NCBI GenBank assembly: GCA_038125725.1
Contig: JAYPEK010000052.1
Coordinates: 1-26,358 of the forward strand
Source of the DNA: TMED8 sp038125725
Lineage (GTDB): Bacteria; Pseudomonadota; Alphaproteobacteria; Rhodospirillales; Casp-alpha2
DNA length: 26,358 nucleotides
Direction: 5' to 3'
The translations under genes and the position numbers were made by a program. Positions within the stretch are counted from its first letter, which is position 1; each line of letters begins with the position of its first letter. The notes below the pieces were generated by a model. That model ran no database searches and was not told the origin of the DNA. It was given only the letters and a program-made list of their open reading frames with translations. Shown here piece by piece: positions 8,319 to 15,972 of the stretch.

Positions 8319-9518
8319 ATGAAAAAGTATCTGTTCGCCGCGGCCGCCCTCGTGGCCATCTCGGCCGCCGCTACCCAGCCGGCACTCGCCGCCGACGATA
8401 TCAAGGTCGGCATCATCCTGGGCTTCACCGGCCCGATCGAATCGCTGACCCCCGACATGGCCGCGTCCGCCGAACTGGCATTCAAGGAAGCCTCGGATTC
8501 CGGGCTGTTGTTGGGCGGCGCCAAGATCATGCCGATCCGCAAGGATTCTACCTGCGTCGATTCCGCCGCCGCCACGGCCAACGCCGAAAACCTTGTCACC
8601 GCCGAGAAGGTCGCCGCCATCTTCGGCGCCGACTGCTCGGGCGTCACCGGCGCGGTCGCCAACAACGTCGCGGTGCCGAACGGCATCGTGCTGATTTCAC
8701 CATCGGCCACTTCCCCGGGCCTGTCGGCGCTGGAGGACAAGGGCTACTTCTTCCGCACGGCGCCTTCCGACGCGCGCCAGGGCGAGGTGCTGGCCGACGT
8801 GCTGAAACGCCGCGGCGTCACCGAGATCGCCGTCACCTACACCAACAATGACTACGGCAAGGGTCTCGCCACCTCGTTCGGCGAGGCTTTCGCCAAGACA
8901 GGCGGCAAGGTCACCATCTCCGCCGCGCATGAAGACGGCAAGGCCGACTACTCGGCCGAGGTCGGCGCGCTCGCCGCGACGGGCTCCAAGCACCTGGCGG
9001 TGTTCGGCTATCTCGATCAGGGCGGCAAGGGCATTATCCAGGCCTCCATCGACGCCGGCGCGTTCGAGAACTTCGTTCTCGCCGACGGCATGATCGGCGA
9101 AAGCCTGACCAAGGCCATCGGAACGGACCTCAACGGCGCGGTCGGTACCGTCGCCGGCGGCAAGACCGACGGCGCGGTCGCCTACGCCGCCATGGCCGAG
9201 AAGGTCGGCATCAAGAAGGATGGGCCCTACGTGGGCGAGTCCTACGACGGCGCGGCGCTGATCGCGCTCGCCATGCAGGCCGCCGGTTCCGCCGACCGGG
9301 CCAAGATCCAGGCCAACATGATGAAGGTCGCCAATGCGCCGGGCGTCAAGATCGGTCCCGGCGAACTGGCCAAGGGTCTGAAGATCCTGGCTGACGGCGG
9401 CGACATCGATTACGTCGGCGCCACCAACGTGGAGTTCAATCCCGTCGGCGAGGTGCTCGGTTCGTTCAAGGAACTGGAAGTGAAGGGCGGCAAGTTCGAG
9501 ACCGTCATGATCCACTAG
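8319..9518 (+). CDS. Branched-chain amino acid ABC transporter, periplasmic substrate-binding protein
   Basis: This 399-residue protein has a clear Sec signal peptide: MKK, a hydrophobic Ala/Leu core, and cleavage after Ala24 (PALA before ADD). The mature protein is a type 1 periplasmic binding protein of the LivJ class. It starts with IKVGIILGFTGPIESLTPD, has the two-cysteine N-lobe region (DSTCVDSAAA and FGADCSGVTGAVANN), and then the YTNNDYGKGLATSFGEAF strand. An AGGAGGACCTC ribosome site gives strong initiation at the ATG. As last gene of the liv cluster, behind its own candidate operator and before a strong terminator, it can be made in excess over the membrane parts. The exact amino-acid specificity cannot be read from the sequence. 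Confidence 0.94.
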   Translation: MKKYLFAAAALVAISAAATQPALAADDIKVGIILGFTGPIESLTPDMAASAELAFKEASDSGLLLGGAKIMPIRKDSTCVDSAAATANAENLVTAEKVAAIFGADCSGVTGAVANNVAVPNGIVLISPSATSPGLSALEDKGYFFRTAPSDARQGEVLADVLKRRGVTEIAVTYTNNDYGKGLATSFGEAFAKTGGKVTISAAHEDGKADYSAEVGALAATGSKHLAVFGYLDQGGKGIIQASIDAGAFENFVLADGMIGESLTKAIGTDLNGAVGTVAGGKTDGAVAYAAMAEKVGIKKDGPYVGESYDGAALIALAMQAAGSADRAKIQANMMKVANAPGVKIGPGELAKGLKILADGGDIDYVGATNVEFNPVGEVLGSFKELEVKGGKFETVMIH

Positions 9519-9548
9519 GCCGCTTCAAGAAAGTTGCAAGAATCGAAG

Positions 9549-9583
9549 CCGGGGCGTGGTCATCACCGCGCCCCGGTTTTTTT
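9549..9583 (+). terminator. Rho-independent terminator after the liv cluster
   Basis: The stem CCGGGGCG (9549-9556) pairs perfectly with CGCCCCGG (9569-9576) across a 12-nt loop that can itself form GGT/ACC. Seven T residues follow (9577-9583). It lies 30 nt after the stop of the binding-protein gene. Confidence 0.93.
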
Positions 9584-9597
9584 GCGTCCCCTTGGGA

Positions 9598-9918
9598 TCA
9601 GATTTCGCGCTTCGCCTGTTCGATCAGGCTGCTCAAGCCGCCGGCCGGCTCGTGTTCGGGCTGCTGCGGCGCGTGGCGGCTCAGGTAGTATTCGAACGGC
9701 TGCAGGAAGTCCTCGACGACGGCATTAAGCGCCTCGTCGCCGCCGCCGCCGGAGCGATGGTAGACAAAAGCCGAGAAGTTCGCCGCCGCGTGACGCAGCC
9801 CCGAACCGATGACGTTGGGCGCCATGCCGTCGGCCAGGGACTGGTTCGCCAGATCGATGATCTTGTTGGCCAGTTCGACGGTCTGCTGGGCGTCTGGGTT
9901 TTCAGGTTGATCGCTCAT
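9598..9918 (-). CDS. Small cytoplasmic protein, DUF3144-like
   Basis: This 106-residue protein lacks a signal peptide or membrane segment. Residues 14-60 (VELANKIIDLANQSLADG...GLRHAAANFSAFVYH) have the pattern I associate with DUF3144, in which an FIDLANQ helix is followed by a helix ending AAARFNAFV. A glycine run (RSGGGGDEAL) then leads to a final helix ending YYLSRHAP. I chose the ATG at 9918 because the longer open frame to 10161 encodes no recognisable sequence. Function is unknown. It is transcribed toward the liv terminator and away from the DHH phosphoesterase gene. A GAGCAACTTGCTC palindrome lies 15 nt upstream of its start. Confidence 0.7.
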   Translation of the reverse strand: MSDQPENPDAQQTVELANKIIDLANQSLADGMAPNVIGSGLRHAAANFSAFVYHRSGGGGDEALNAVVEDFLQPFEYYLSRHAPQQPEHEPAGGLSSLIEQAKREI

Positions 9919-10249
9919 AACCCGGCAACCTAGAGCAACTTGCTCCGTTAGGAAAGTGCCGAGATAGTGTGGCGGATTCGTCAAAAAACCCAAGTTTCCT
10001 ATACCAAGCACCCTCCACGACCGATTGGCGGCGGTACGAACCTCGCTCTCGGCCTGGCGGCGCCCCAGCGGGAAGCCAACGGTACCGGCGATTCGCCCAT
10101 TGATCGGTACCTGTACAGACGAAAAGCGGCTATGACTGGGAGGTTCCGTCGTTGTCATCAACTTCGGCGCAGAGTATTTTGAGCGTCAGGGTATCTGGCG
10201 CTCCAAAGGCCGCCAGGAACAGAGGCGCGAGAGAAGGAGAGCCGAATAC
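9919..10249. other. 331-nt intergenic region between divergent genes
   Basis: No convincing gene is visible on either strand. The region holds a perfect 13-bp palindrome GAGCAA-C-TTGCTC at 9933-9945, close to the start of the small minus-strand gene and a plausible operator. It also has two GGTACC sites (about 10080 and 10109) and the 5' leader of the DHH gene, with a purine-rich GAGAAGGAGAG ribosome site. I see no tRNA cloverleaf and no clear rho-independent terminator. Confidence 0.5.
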
Positions 10250-11176
10250 ATGCCCGATAAGAAATACCGGCTGGTGACCCGGGCTGATTTCGACGGTGTC
10301 GTCTGCGGCACGCTGTTGAAGGAGCTCGGCATGATCGACGACACGTTGTTCGTCGAGCCTTCGGACATGCAGGCAGGCCGCATCGACGTGGGTCCGGACG
10401 ACATCACCTCCAACCTTCCTTACGTGGAAAGCGTTCACCTCTGCTTCGACCATCACATTTCGGAAGCCGAGCGCATCGGCGCGCGCGACAACCTGGTGAT
10501 CGACACCGACGTGCCATCGGCGGCGCGGGTGATCTATAACCATTTCGGCGGCCGTGAAGGATTTCCGGAGATTTCCGAGGAACTGATGGCCGCCGTCGAC
10601 CAGGCGGACTCGGCCCAGTACAGCGAGGAAGACATCCTGGCGCCGGAAAAGTGGACACTGCTCAACTTCCTGGTCGATCCGGCAACCGGGCTGGACCGGG
10701 CCAAGACCTTCTCCATTCCCAACGACCAGTTCATCGAAGACCTGATGACCTACTGCCGCCACAACCCGATCGAGGAAATCCTGCAGCTTCCCGACGTCCT
10801 GGAGCGGGTCGAGGTCTATACCTACGATTCCGAATTCGCCGAGCGCCAATACAAGCGCTGCTCTCGGATCGAAGGCAAGGTGGTGGTTTCCGACATGCGC
10901 GGTGAGGACGAACTGGTGCCGGTCAACCGGTTCCTGGTCTATGCGCTCTATCCGGAATGCAACGTCTCCATCCGCATCGAGAACGCCGCCGACGGCCGCG
11001 TGCGCATCGCCGCCGGCAAGTCGATCCTGGACCGGTCGTCGAATGCCAATATCGGCTCGTTGATGCTGGCACACGGCGGCGGCGGCTTGGCTGCGGCTGG
11101 CGCCTGCCGGGTTGATCCCGGTCAGGTCGACGGCATCGTCGAGCAACTGCTTCGCGACATTAACGCGGCGGGCTGA
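10250..11176 (+). CDS. DHH-family phosphoesterase, exopolyphosphatase-like
   Basis: This 308-residue cytoplasmic protein has DHH superfamily metal-binding motifs: DFD at 13-15 in TRADFDGVVCG and DHH at 67-69 in CFDHHISE. A further conserved Asp lies in VDQADSAQ (Asp117, Asp120), and a C-terminal DHHA1-like glycine motif (AHGGGGLAAAGACRV) lies at about 279-293. DHH proteins hydrolyse phosphodiester or phosphoanhydride bonds: RecJ, oligoribonucleases, c-di-AMP phosphodiesterases, PPX1-type exopolyphosphatases. Alphaproteobacterial proteins starting KYRLVTRxDFDG are usually annotated as exopolyphosphatase, but I cannot establish the substrate. The ATG follows a GGAGAG site at about 8 nt. The repetitive protein gene begins 20 nt after the stop, so the two may share a transcript. 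Confidence 0.85.
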   Translation: MPDKKYRLVTRADFDGVVCGTLLKELGMIDDTLFVEPSDMQAGRIDVGPDDITSNLPYVESVHLCFDHHISEAERIGARDNLVIDTDVPSAARVIYNHFGGREGFPEISEELMAAVDQADSAQYSEEDILAPEKWTLLNFLVDPATGLDRAKTFSIPNDQFIEDLMTYCRHNPIEEILQLPDVLERVEVYTYDSEFAERQYKRCSRIEGKVVVSDMRGEDELVPVNRFLVYALYPECNVSIRIENAADGRVRIAAGKSILDRSSNANIGSLMLAHGGGGLAAAGACRVDPGQVDGIVEQLLRDINAAG

Positions 11177-11196
11177 CCGGCGCGGTTGGGAGAGCC

Positions 11197-13663
11197 ATGG
11201 CCGACGCCAACGATCCCGCCACCCCAGACCCCGATGCCACCGACACCCCGGGCGGCGGCACGGAAACGACGGCATCGGCGCGTTGGCTCGGCGGTCTCTT
11301 ATGGGAGACGCCGCCCAACACCGAGCACCTGAAGAAGTTCCAGCCCCGTACCCAGGCGGCCGTGCCGGACGCATTGGTCGAGGGTTTCGCCCATGTGGAA
11401 AGCATCGACGTGTTGGGCCTGCCGGCCGGCACCAGCGTCATCAACGGTTCGGAGGTGGAGCCGGGGACCTGGCGGCTCAATGACGATGCGGATGGCCGTT
11501 TCGCGGTGCAGAGCGGCCGCGATGCCGGTGCCGACGGCCCGGTCAACCTGACGATCAAGGTCACGGGGGCAGAGACCGAAGGCGGCGAGATGGTATCGCT
11601 GCTAGGCAGCCTCGATCTGGACCTGCCGAAACGACACAAGGGTCCGCTGTTCCGAAACCTGCCGCACATGGTGAAAGCGCGCGAACGCGAGGAACGCCAA
11701 CGCCAGGCGGCGGAAGAAGCCAAGCTGGAAGCCGAGCGCCTTGCCGCCGAGGAGGCGGCAGCNNNNNNNNNNNNNNNNNNNNNNNNNNNNNNNNNNNNNN
11801 NNNNNNNNNNNNNNNNNNNNNNNNNNNNNNNNNNNNNNNNNNNNNNNNNNNNNNNNNNNNNNCCAAAAAGCCGCCGAGGAGGCGGCAGCCCAAAAAGCCG
11901 CCGAGGAGGCGGCAGCCCAAAAAGCCGCCGAGGAGGCGGCAGCCGAAAAAGCCGCCGAGGAGGCGGCAGCGAAGAAAGCCGCGGAAGAGGAAGCCGCGCG
12001 TCAGGCCGAGGCAGAAGCCGCAGCGGAAAAGGCAGCGGCGCAGAAACAGGCGGCTACTGCCAAGCCTCAACGGCGCCCCGCCCGACGAGCCGCCGTTACC
12101 CTGCAGCCGGTCGCCAAGGAAGAGCCCGAACCCGCGCCGGCGGCAACACCGGCGCCGAAACCGCAACGGCGCGCAGCGGTGACGCTGCAACGGTCCGAGC
12201 CCGCGCCTGAACCGAGCCAGGAACCCAAGAAAACGCAACCGCCCCGCCGGCCGCAGCGCCGCGCCGCGGTCACCTTGCAACCGGTGGAGCCAAAGCCGGA
12301 AGCCAAACCGAAGGCCGAACCGGCAGCCCCGCCGAAACGCCGCGCCGCCGTCACATTGCAGCCGGTCGAACCGGAAAAACCGGCACCGAAGAAATCCGGT
12401 GTCACCTGGTCGCAACCGATCCGCCGGACGCCGGCACCTGCGGTCGAGGCCCCGGCGGCGGAAATCGCCGATCCGGTCGAGACCGGCGAACCGGCGCTGC
12501 CGCACACCGACCGTATCGGCGTCGAACTGGGCGGCGCGCCGGAGGTCGGCGATCCACATTTCCGTCTTCTGGTGGACGGCCACCAGGTTCTTGACGGCAA
12601 TATCGACTGGGGCATCGGCATGCCGGCGTCCGACACCGACAACGGCGAGCTCTGCTGGCAGACGCGCGAGATCGCCTGGGACTTCGCCGACGGCGCGCCC
12701 GACACCATCGTGCTGCGCTTCGACGAAAACGGCGCCGGAGAAGCCGCTGAGGGCACGCTGCTGGCACGCGCCGTCATCGTCGATGGCCTCAGCATCGACG
12801 CCGACGGCCCCTATGCCCGCTATCCGGACGGCCGCTGCCCCTGGGCGGGCAGGGCAGAGCGCCATTCGTGGCATGGCGATCTGGTTTTCAACGTCGCCGG
12901 CGCGCGGCGCGGCGATCCCGATTTCCAGCCGCAAGAACCGGAGGAGGCCAATCCGGCGTCGGCGGCAGCGTCGGAGACGCCGCCCGAACCAGCGGCCCTG
13001 CAAGCAGATGACCCGGACCATGCGGAAGACCTGGATGATTTCGACGTGGCCCTCGCTGATGCACGCGAGATCATGGAGATCGCCGATGTCGCCGCCCGGC
13101 GCGTCCTGAGCGGCGTTTCCGATCTCGTCCTCGACGAACCAGAAGTGGATCCCGCCGACGCCATCATGCCCATCGAGATTCCCGATGACCTGGCGGCGAT
13201 CCTGATGCCGCGGCCGGACGGAAGCGAAATCCGCGACGTCTTTCTGGCCGAACGCCTGGCCCGTGCCGACGCCGAACGTTCGCAGCATTCTGCCGTGGAA
13301 GAAGAAGCGCCGCCGCTGCACCAAATTCCGCCGGAAGAGGGCCTGCAGTTGCGCGAGGCCTTCCTCACCGCCTGGGAAATCCGCGCCGACACCCGTACTG
13401 AAGGCGTCACGGTGATCGACCTACCGGACGCAACGGCGGCGACCACCGCCATCACGTCCGACCGCGCCGTTGGCGACGAGTTCCTGACAGGACGGCTGAA
13501 AACCGCGTTGCAATACTTGCAAACGGCTTCGAAGCCGGCCGCCGAGGCAGGCGAAGCGCCGCCGCAACAAACGGGCGCCCGCGCCGAAGCCGCTGCGCTC
13601 TCTGCCGCGTTTCTTGATGAAGCCCTGGCCCGTGCCCGCGCCCAAATGACTGCCCCCGCCTGA
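11197..13663 (+). CDS. Long repetitive multidomain protein (adhesin-like Ig segment, Ala/Glu coiled coil, CBM60-like domain), interrupted by an assembly gap
   Basis: One gene is split by 100 N. The start (ATG 11197, GGGAGAG site) is in one frame and the end in another, but joining the gap flanks directly restores a single frame. Visible order: an acidic N-terminus with no signal peptide; a segment at about 60-130 (LGLPAGTSVINGSEVEPGTW, then LTIKVTGAE) like the Ig-like repeats of large bacterial adhesins; an Ala/Glu/Lys coiled coil containing QKAAEEAAA repeats across the gap; a Pro/Lys-rich tract with four copies of RRAAVTLQ (12083-12361); a beta-rich domain (nt about 12510-12900: HFRLLVDGHQVLDGNIDWG, then DFADGAPDTIVLRFDENG) that resembles xylan-binding CBM60/CBM36 modules; and an acidic helical C-terminus with repeated FL-x-E/G-x-L motifs. 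A TolA/TonB-like cytoplasmic or scaffold role is also possible. The function is unknown. Confidence 0.8.
11763..11862. other. Assembly gap (100 N) inside a tandem repeat
   Basis: Exactly 100 N is a conventional placeholder, not a measured length. The left flank ends GCGGCAGC and the right flank begins CCAAAAAG. Joined directly they continue both the reading frame and the repeat phase, so the true missing length is most simply a multiple of the 27-bp repeat (possibly zero). Confidence 0.9.
11864..11998 (+). repeat. 27-bp tandem repeat encoding QKAAEEAAA
   Basis: Units start at 11864, 11891, 11918, 11945 and 11972. The first three are identical. The fourth differs only at its first and last bases (Gln to Glu), and the fifth is degenerate. 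A related degenerate unit (RLAAEEAAA) ends at the left gap edge. Near-identity at the DNA level suggests recent copy-number change and explains why the assembly broke here. Confidence 0.93.
12083..12361 (+). repeat. Four copies of the peptide motif RRAAVTLQ
   Basis: Copies lie at 12083-12106, 12167-12190, 12257-12280 and 12338-12361, spaced 84, 90 and 81 nt, so the period is about 27-30 residues. Codons differ among copies while the eight residues are unchanged, which indicates protein-level conservation. Three copies continue PV and each is embedded in Pro/Glu/Lys-rich sequence. A degenerate fifth copy (KSGVTWSQP) follows near 12395. Confidence 0.9.
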
Positions 13664-13670
13664 TCGGCGT

Positions 13671-13685
13671 TTACCAATCGTTTAC
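13671..13685 (+). promoter_or_regulatory. Candidate CtrA-type binding site
   Basis: Two TTAC half-sites separated by exactly 7 nt (13671-13674 and 13682-13685) lie within a direct repeat of CGTTTAC. The alphaproteobacterial CtrA consensus is TTAA-N7-TTAA, so each half-site matches three of four positions. The site is in the 80-nt gap upstream of the small membrane/coiled-coil gene, with a -10-like GATACT near 13697. Confidence 0.3.
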
Positions 13686-13743
13686 GGGTTCGGCCCGATA
13701 CTGCCTGTTGGATCGTGTTTCCAAATCAACGGAGCAACGCACC

Positions 13744-14064
13744 ATGGCTATGGTATTCGGCATTCTGGGATTCGTGATGGGCTTGACGGCGCTCTGGTTC
13801 ACGGCCGAGGCCGTGCGCCGTGTGGACAAGAACGGCGAAGGGCTGATCCGGCCGCACCTGCGCCAGATCCGCTCGAAGATCGCGGAGACCAATACCCGCA
13901 TTTCGCACCTGGAAGCGCGCCTGGAAAAAACCGAGGCCCGCATGCTCTCCATGTTCCTGGAAGAGCGCAAGGCTCGCGATTTGGCCGCCCGAACCGGTGC
14001 CATCCGCCAGGGCCTGGCCGACGTGCGTCAGGATTTCCGTCCGACCTCCACCTACAACGCCTAA
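13744..14064 (+). CDS. Small membrane-anchored coiled-coil protein
   Basis: This 106-residue protein has one N-terminal membrane helix (VFGILGFVMGLTALWFTAEAV, about 4-24). A basic, heptad-rich helix of about 60 residues follows (LRQIRSKIAETNTRISHLEARLEKTEARM), and then a short polar tail ending TSTYNA. The basic residues after the helix suggest that the coiled coil is cytoplasmic. The ATG at 13744 was preferred over an in-frame TTG at 13708 because a GGAG ribosome site precedes it and it starts at the membrane helix; an ATG at 13750 is an alternative. I do not recognise the family. It lies between the long repetitive coiled-coil protein and hutF, and its stop is 3 nt before the hutF start. 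Confidence 0.75.
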   Translation: MAMVFGILGFVMGLTALWFTAEAVRRVDKNGEGLIRPHLRQIRSKIAETNTRISHLEARLEKTEARMLSMFLEERKARDLAARTGAIRQGLADVRQDFRPTSTYNA

Positions 14065-14067
14065 CCC

Positions 14068-15453
14068 TTGAACGCCCGCACGTTCTGGCTGGAAACGGCA
14101 TACCTGCCGGACGGCTGGCATGACGGCCTGCGTCTTGAAATCGATGCAAACGGCGACATTCTCTCCGTTTCCGAAGGTGCCCCCGAACCGGCGGATGAAC
14201 GCGTCGAGGGTGCCGTACTGCCCGGCATGCCGAACCTGCATAGCCATGCCTTCCAGCGCGCACAGGCCGGCCTGACCGAGCACCGCCATTCCGAAAGCGG
14301 CGACAGCTTTTGGACCTGGCGCCAGGTGATGCACGGTTTTGTCACCCGTTTCGGCCCCGAAGAATGCGAGGCGGTGGCCGCGCAGCTCTACGTCGAGATG
14401 CTGAAGGCCGGTTATACGGCCGTCGGCGAGTTCCATTACCTGCACCTGGACCCAGCGGGCAACGCCTATGCCGACCGGCTGGAAATGAGCCGGCGGTTGT
14501 TGGCAGCCGCCGAACAGACGGGTATCGGCCTGACGCTGCTGCCGGTGCTCTATTCCGTCGGCGGCTATGGCGGCACGGAACCCAATCCAGGCCAGCGGCG
14601 CTATATCGTCGATGTCGAGGCGTTCCTGGCGATGATCCAGGCCTTGAGAGCGGCGACGGACGGCGACCCGCAGATCCGCATCGGCATCGCACCGCACAGC
14701 GTCCGCCAAGTGCCACCGGAAAACCTCGCGGCGGCGGTCGCCGGCGCGCGCGAGATCGATGCGACGCTGCCGATCCACATTCACATGGCCGAGCAGGTGC
14801 GCGACGTCGACGATCACCTCCGCCACTTCGGCGCCCGACCGGTGGCCTGGCTGTTGGATAACGCGCCGGTCGATGCACACTGGTGCCTGGTCCACGCCAC
14901 CCATCTGGACGCCCAGGAAACCAAAATGCTCGCCGCGTCAGGCGCGGTCGCCGGCTTGTGCCCGACGACCGAGGGCAACCTGGGCGACGGGCTGTTTCCG
15001 CTGGGTGACTATCTGAACGCGGGCGGGCGTTGGGGGATCGGCTCCGACAGCCATGTCTCCGTCAGCGTCACCGAGGAACTGCGCTGGCTGGAATACGGCC
15101 AGCGGCTCACGACGCTTACCAGGAATGTCGGCGCGCCGGGGCAGGGCGGGTCCACCGGCGCCCGGCTGTTCGCCGACGCGCTTTCCGGTGGCGCCCAAGC
15201 ATTGGGCCGGCGCACGGGCGCGCTGGCGCCAGGGTGCCGCGCCGATCTTGTGGTGCTGGACCCGGATCACCCAATCCTGTTCGAACGCCGGGGCGAACGG
15301 ATGCTCGACAGTTGGATCTTCAGTGGCAACGACAGCCCCGTCCGCCACGTCATGGTCGGCGGCCATTGGCGGGTACGCGACGGCCGCCACGCCGGCGAAG
15401 AGGCCATCGCCGAACGCTTCCGCCACGCCATCAGCACGCTGGGAACGGTCTAA
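14068..15453 (+). CDS. hutF: Formimidoylglutamate deiminase
   Basis: This 461-residue amidohydrolase should convert N-formimidoyl-glutamate to N-formyl-glutamate and ammonia in the five-step histidine degradation route. Metal and catalytic motifs of the family are present: HSH at 58-60 in NLHSHAFQRAQAGL, HIHMAEQ (His237/His239), LVHATHLD (His276) and GSDSHVSVS (Asp327). The arginine-rich SFWTWRQVMHGFV segment is typical of HutF. The start is TTG at 14068, only 3 nt after the previous stop. No ATG or GTG gives a full-length N-terminus, so translation is probably coupled to the upstream small gene. No other hut gene is in the window. Confidence 0.93.
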   Translation: MNARTFWLETAYLPDGWHDGLRLEIDANGDILSVSEGAPEPADERVEGAVLPGMPNLHSHAFQRAQAGLTEHRHSESGDSFWTWRQVMHGFVTRFGPEECEAVAAQLYVEMLKAGYTAVGEFHYLHLDPAGNAYADRLEMSRRLLAAAEQTGIGLTLLPVLYSVGGYGGTEPNPGQRRYIVDVEAFLAMIQALRAATDGDPQIRIGIAPHSVRQVPPENLAAAVAGAREIDATLPIHIHMAEQVRDVDDHLRHFGARPVAWLLDNAPVDAHWCLVHATHLDAQETKMLAASGAVAGLCPTTEGNLGDGLFPLGDYLNAGGRWGIGSDSHVSVSVTEELRWLEYGQRLTTLTRNVGAPGQGGSTGARLFADALSGGAQALGRRTGALAPGCRADLVVLDPDHPILFERRGERMLDSWIFSGNDSPVRHVMVGGHWRVRDGRHAGEEAIAERFRHAISTLGTV

Positions 15454-15534
15454 TCGATTCCCTCAAAAAAATGCGCACTCAGTGCGTAAACATTCTTCTA
15501 AATCATTGAAAACAAATAATTTAGATTCGCGAAT

Positions 15535-15562
15535 TTGGCGGTTTTCACAATTCTGTCATACT
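15535..15562 (+). promoter_or_regulatory. Candidate promoter for the small exported protein, possibly giving leaderless mRNA
   Basis: A TTGGCG (15535-15540) and a CATACT (15557-15562), each matching sigma-70 at four of six positions, are 16 nt apart in an AT-rich stretch. The predicted start of transcription is about 15569, the A of the ATG itself. No Shine-Dalgarno sequence is visible before that ATG, which agrees with a leaderless message. Confidence 0.3.
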
Positions 15563-15568
15563 GGCGTC

Positions 15569-15913
15569 ATGAAATTGACGCCGATCATCGTTCTCAGCCT
15601 TTTGGCCCTGGTTCTGACGCCGCTGCCGGCAACAGCGGCAAAGACGCCAGGGACGGACTATGCCGCTCCAGACCGTCACTGTGACATAAGCTGGACCCGT
15701 GCCAACGACATAAGCCAGCATCTCGATCTGTTGTCCGTTCGCTATTATCTGGCATCGCTCGAGGTGACGAAGGATCCCGACCATTTCGTCCAGGTCCGGC
15801 GCCAGGTGTCGCGCTCGGTCCGGCAATTGGTCGACCGCTTCGGCGCCGAATGTATCGCCGGCCTCGATGCCAAGAAGATGCTGACCAACCCCAAGGCCAT
15901 TTCCCTCTACTAA
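15569..15913 (+). CDS. Small exported protein, unknown function
   Basis: This 114-residue protein has a typical Sec signal peptide: MKLTPIIVLSLLALVLTPL, with likely cleavage after PATA (about residue 23). The mature part is about 90 residues and contains two cysteines (RHCDISW and AECIAGL) that could form a disulfide in the periplasm. The central part is helical and charged (VRRQVSRSVRQLVDRFGAECIAGLDAKKM). I chose the ATG at 15569 because it starts the signal peptide, although no ribosome site precedes it; the longer frame from 15053 lies inside hutF. I do not recognise the family. It sits alone between hutF and the MFS gene in a locally AT-rich upstream region. Confidence 0.75.
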   Translation: MKLTPIIVLSLLALVLTPLPATAAKTPGTDYAAPDRHCDISWTRANDISQHLDLLSVRYYLASLEVTKDPDHFVQVRRQVSRSVRQLVDRFGAECIAGLDAKKMLTNPKAISLY

Positions 15914-15972
15914 TCCCGTTCCCGTAGCCCGGGTGCCTTGTTGCGCGCCCATGCAGCCCCTATGTTGGCGCC

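Noticed and set aside
6990..9518. 842-residue open frame spanning livM and the binding protein
   Set aside because: The first 440 residues are livM read in another frame. The real protein begins at ATG 8319 with a signal peptide and a strong ribosome site.
9598..10161. 187-residue version of the DUF3144-like gene
   Set aside because: The 81 extra N-terminal residues have no protein-like pattern, and the family-like region begins just after ATG 9918.
11864..11998. Tandem 27-bp units as a possible CRISPR or origin iteron array
   Set aside because: Units are contiguous without spacers and encode an in-frame Ala/Glu helix, so they are coding repeats.
11561..13324. 587-residue minus-strand open frame across the repetitive gene
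   Set aside because: It is an antisense shadow of a GC-rich, low-complexity gene. Its sequence is a run of Arg/Gly/Phe/Leu with no domain, while the plus strand shows conserved motifs with synonymous variation.
15465..15486. CGCAC-TCA-GTGCG hairpin next to seven A residues, resembling a terminator on the minus strand
   Set aside because: Both flanking genes are on the plus strand and no minus-strand gene ends here. The stem is only 5 bp, and on the plus strand it lacks a T tract, so it does not terminate hutF.
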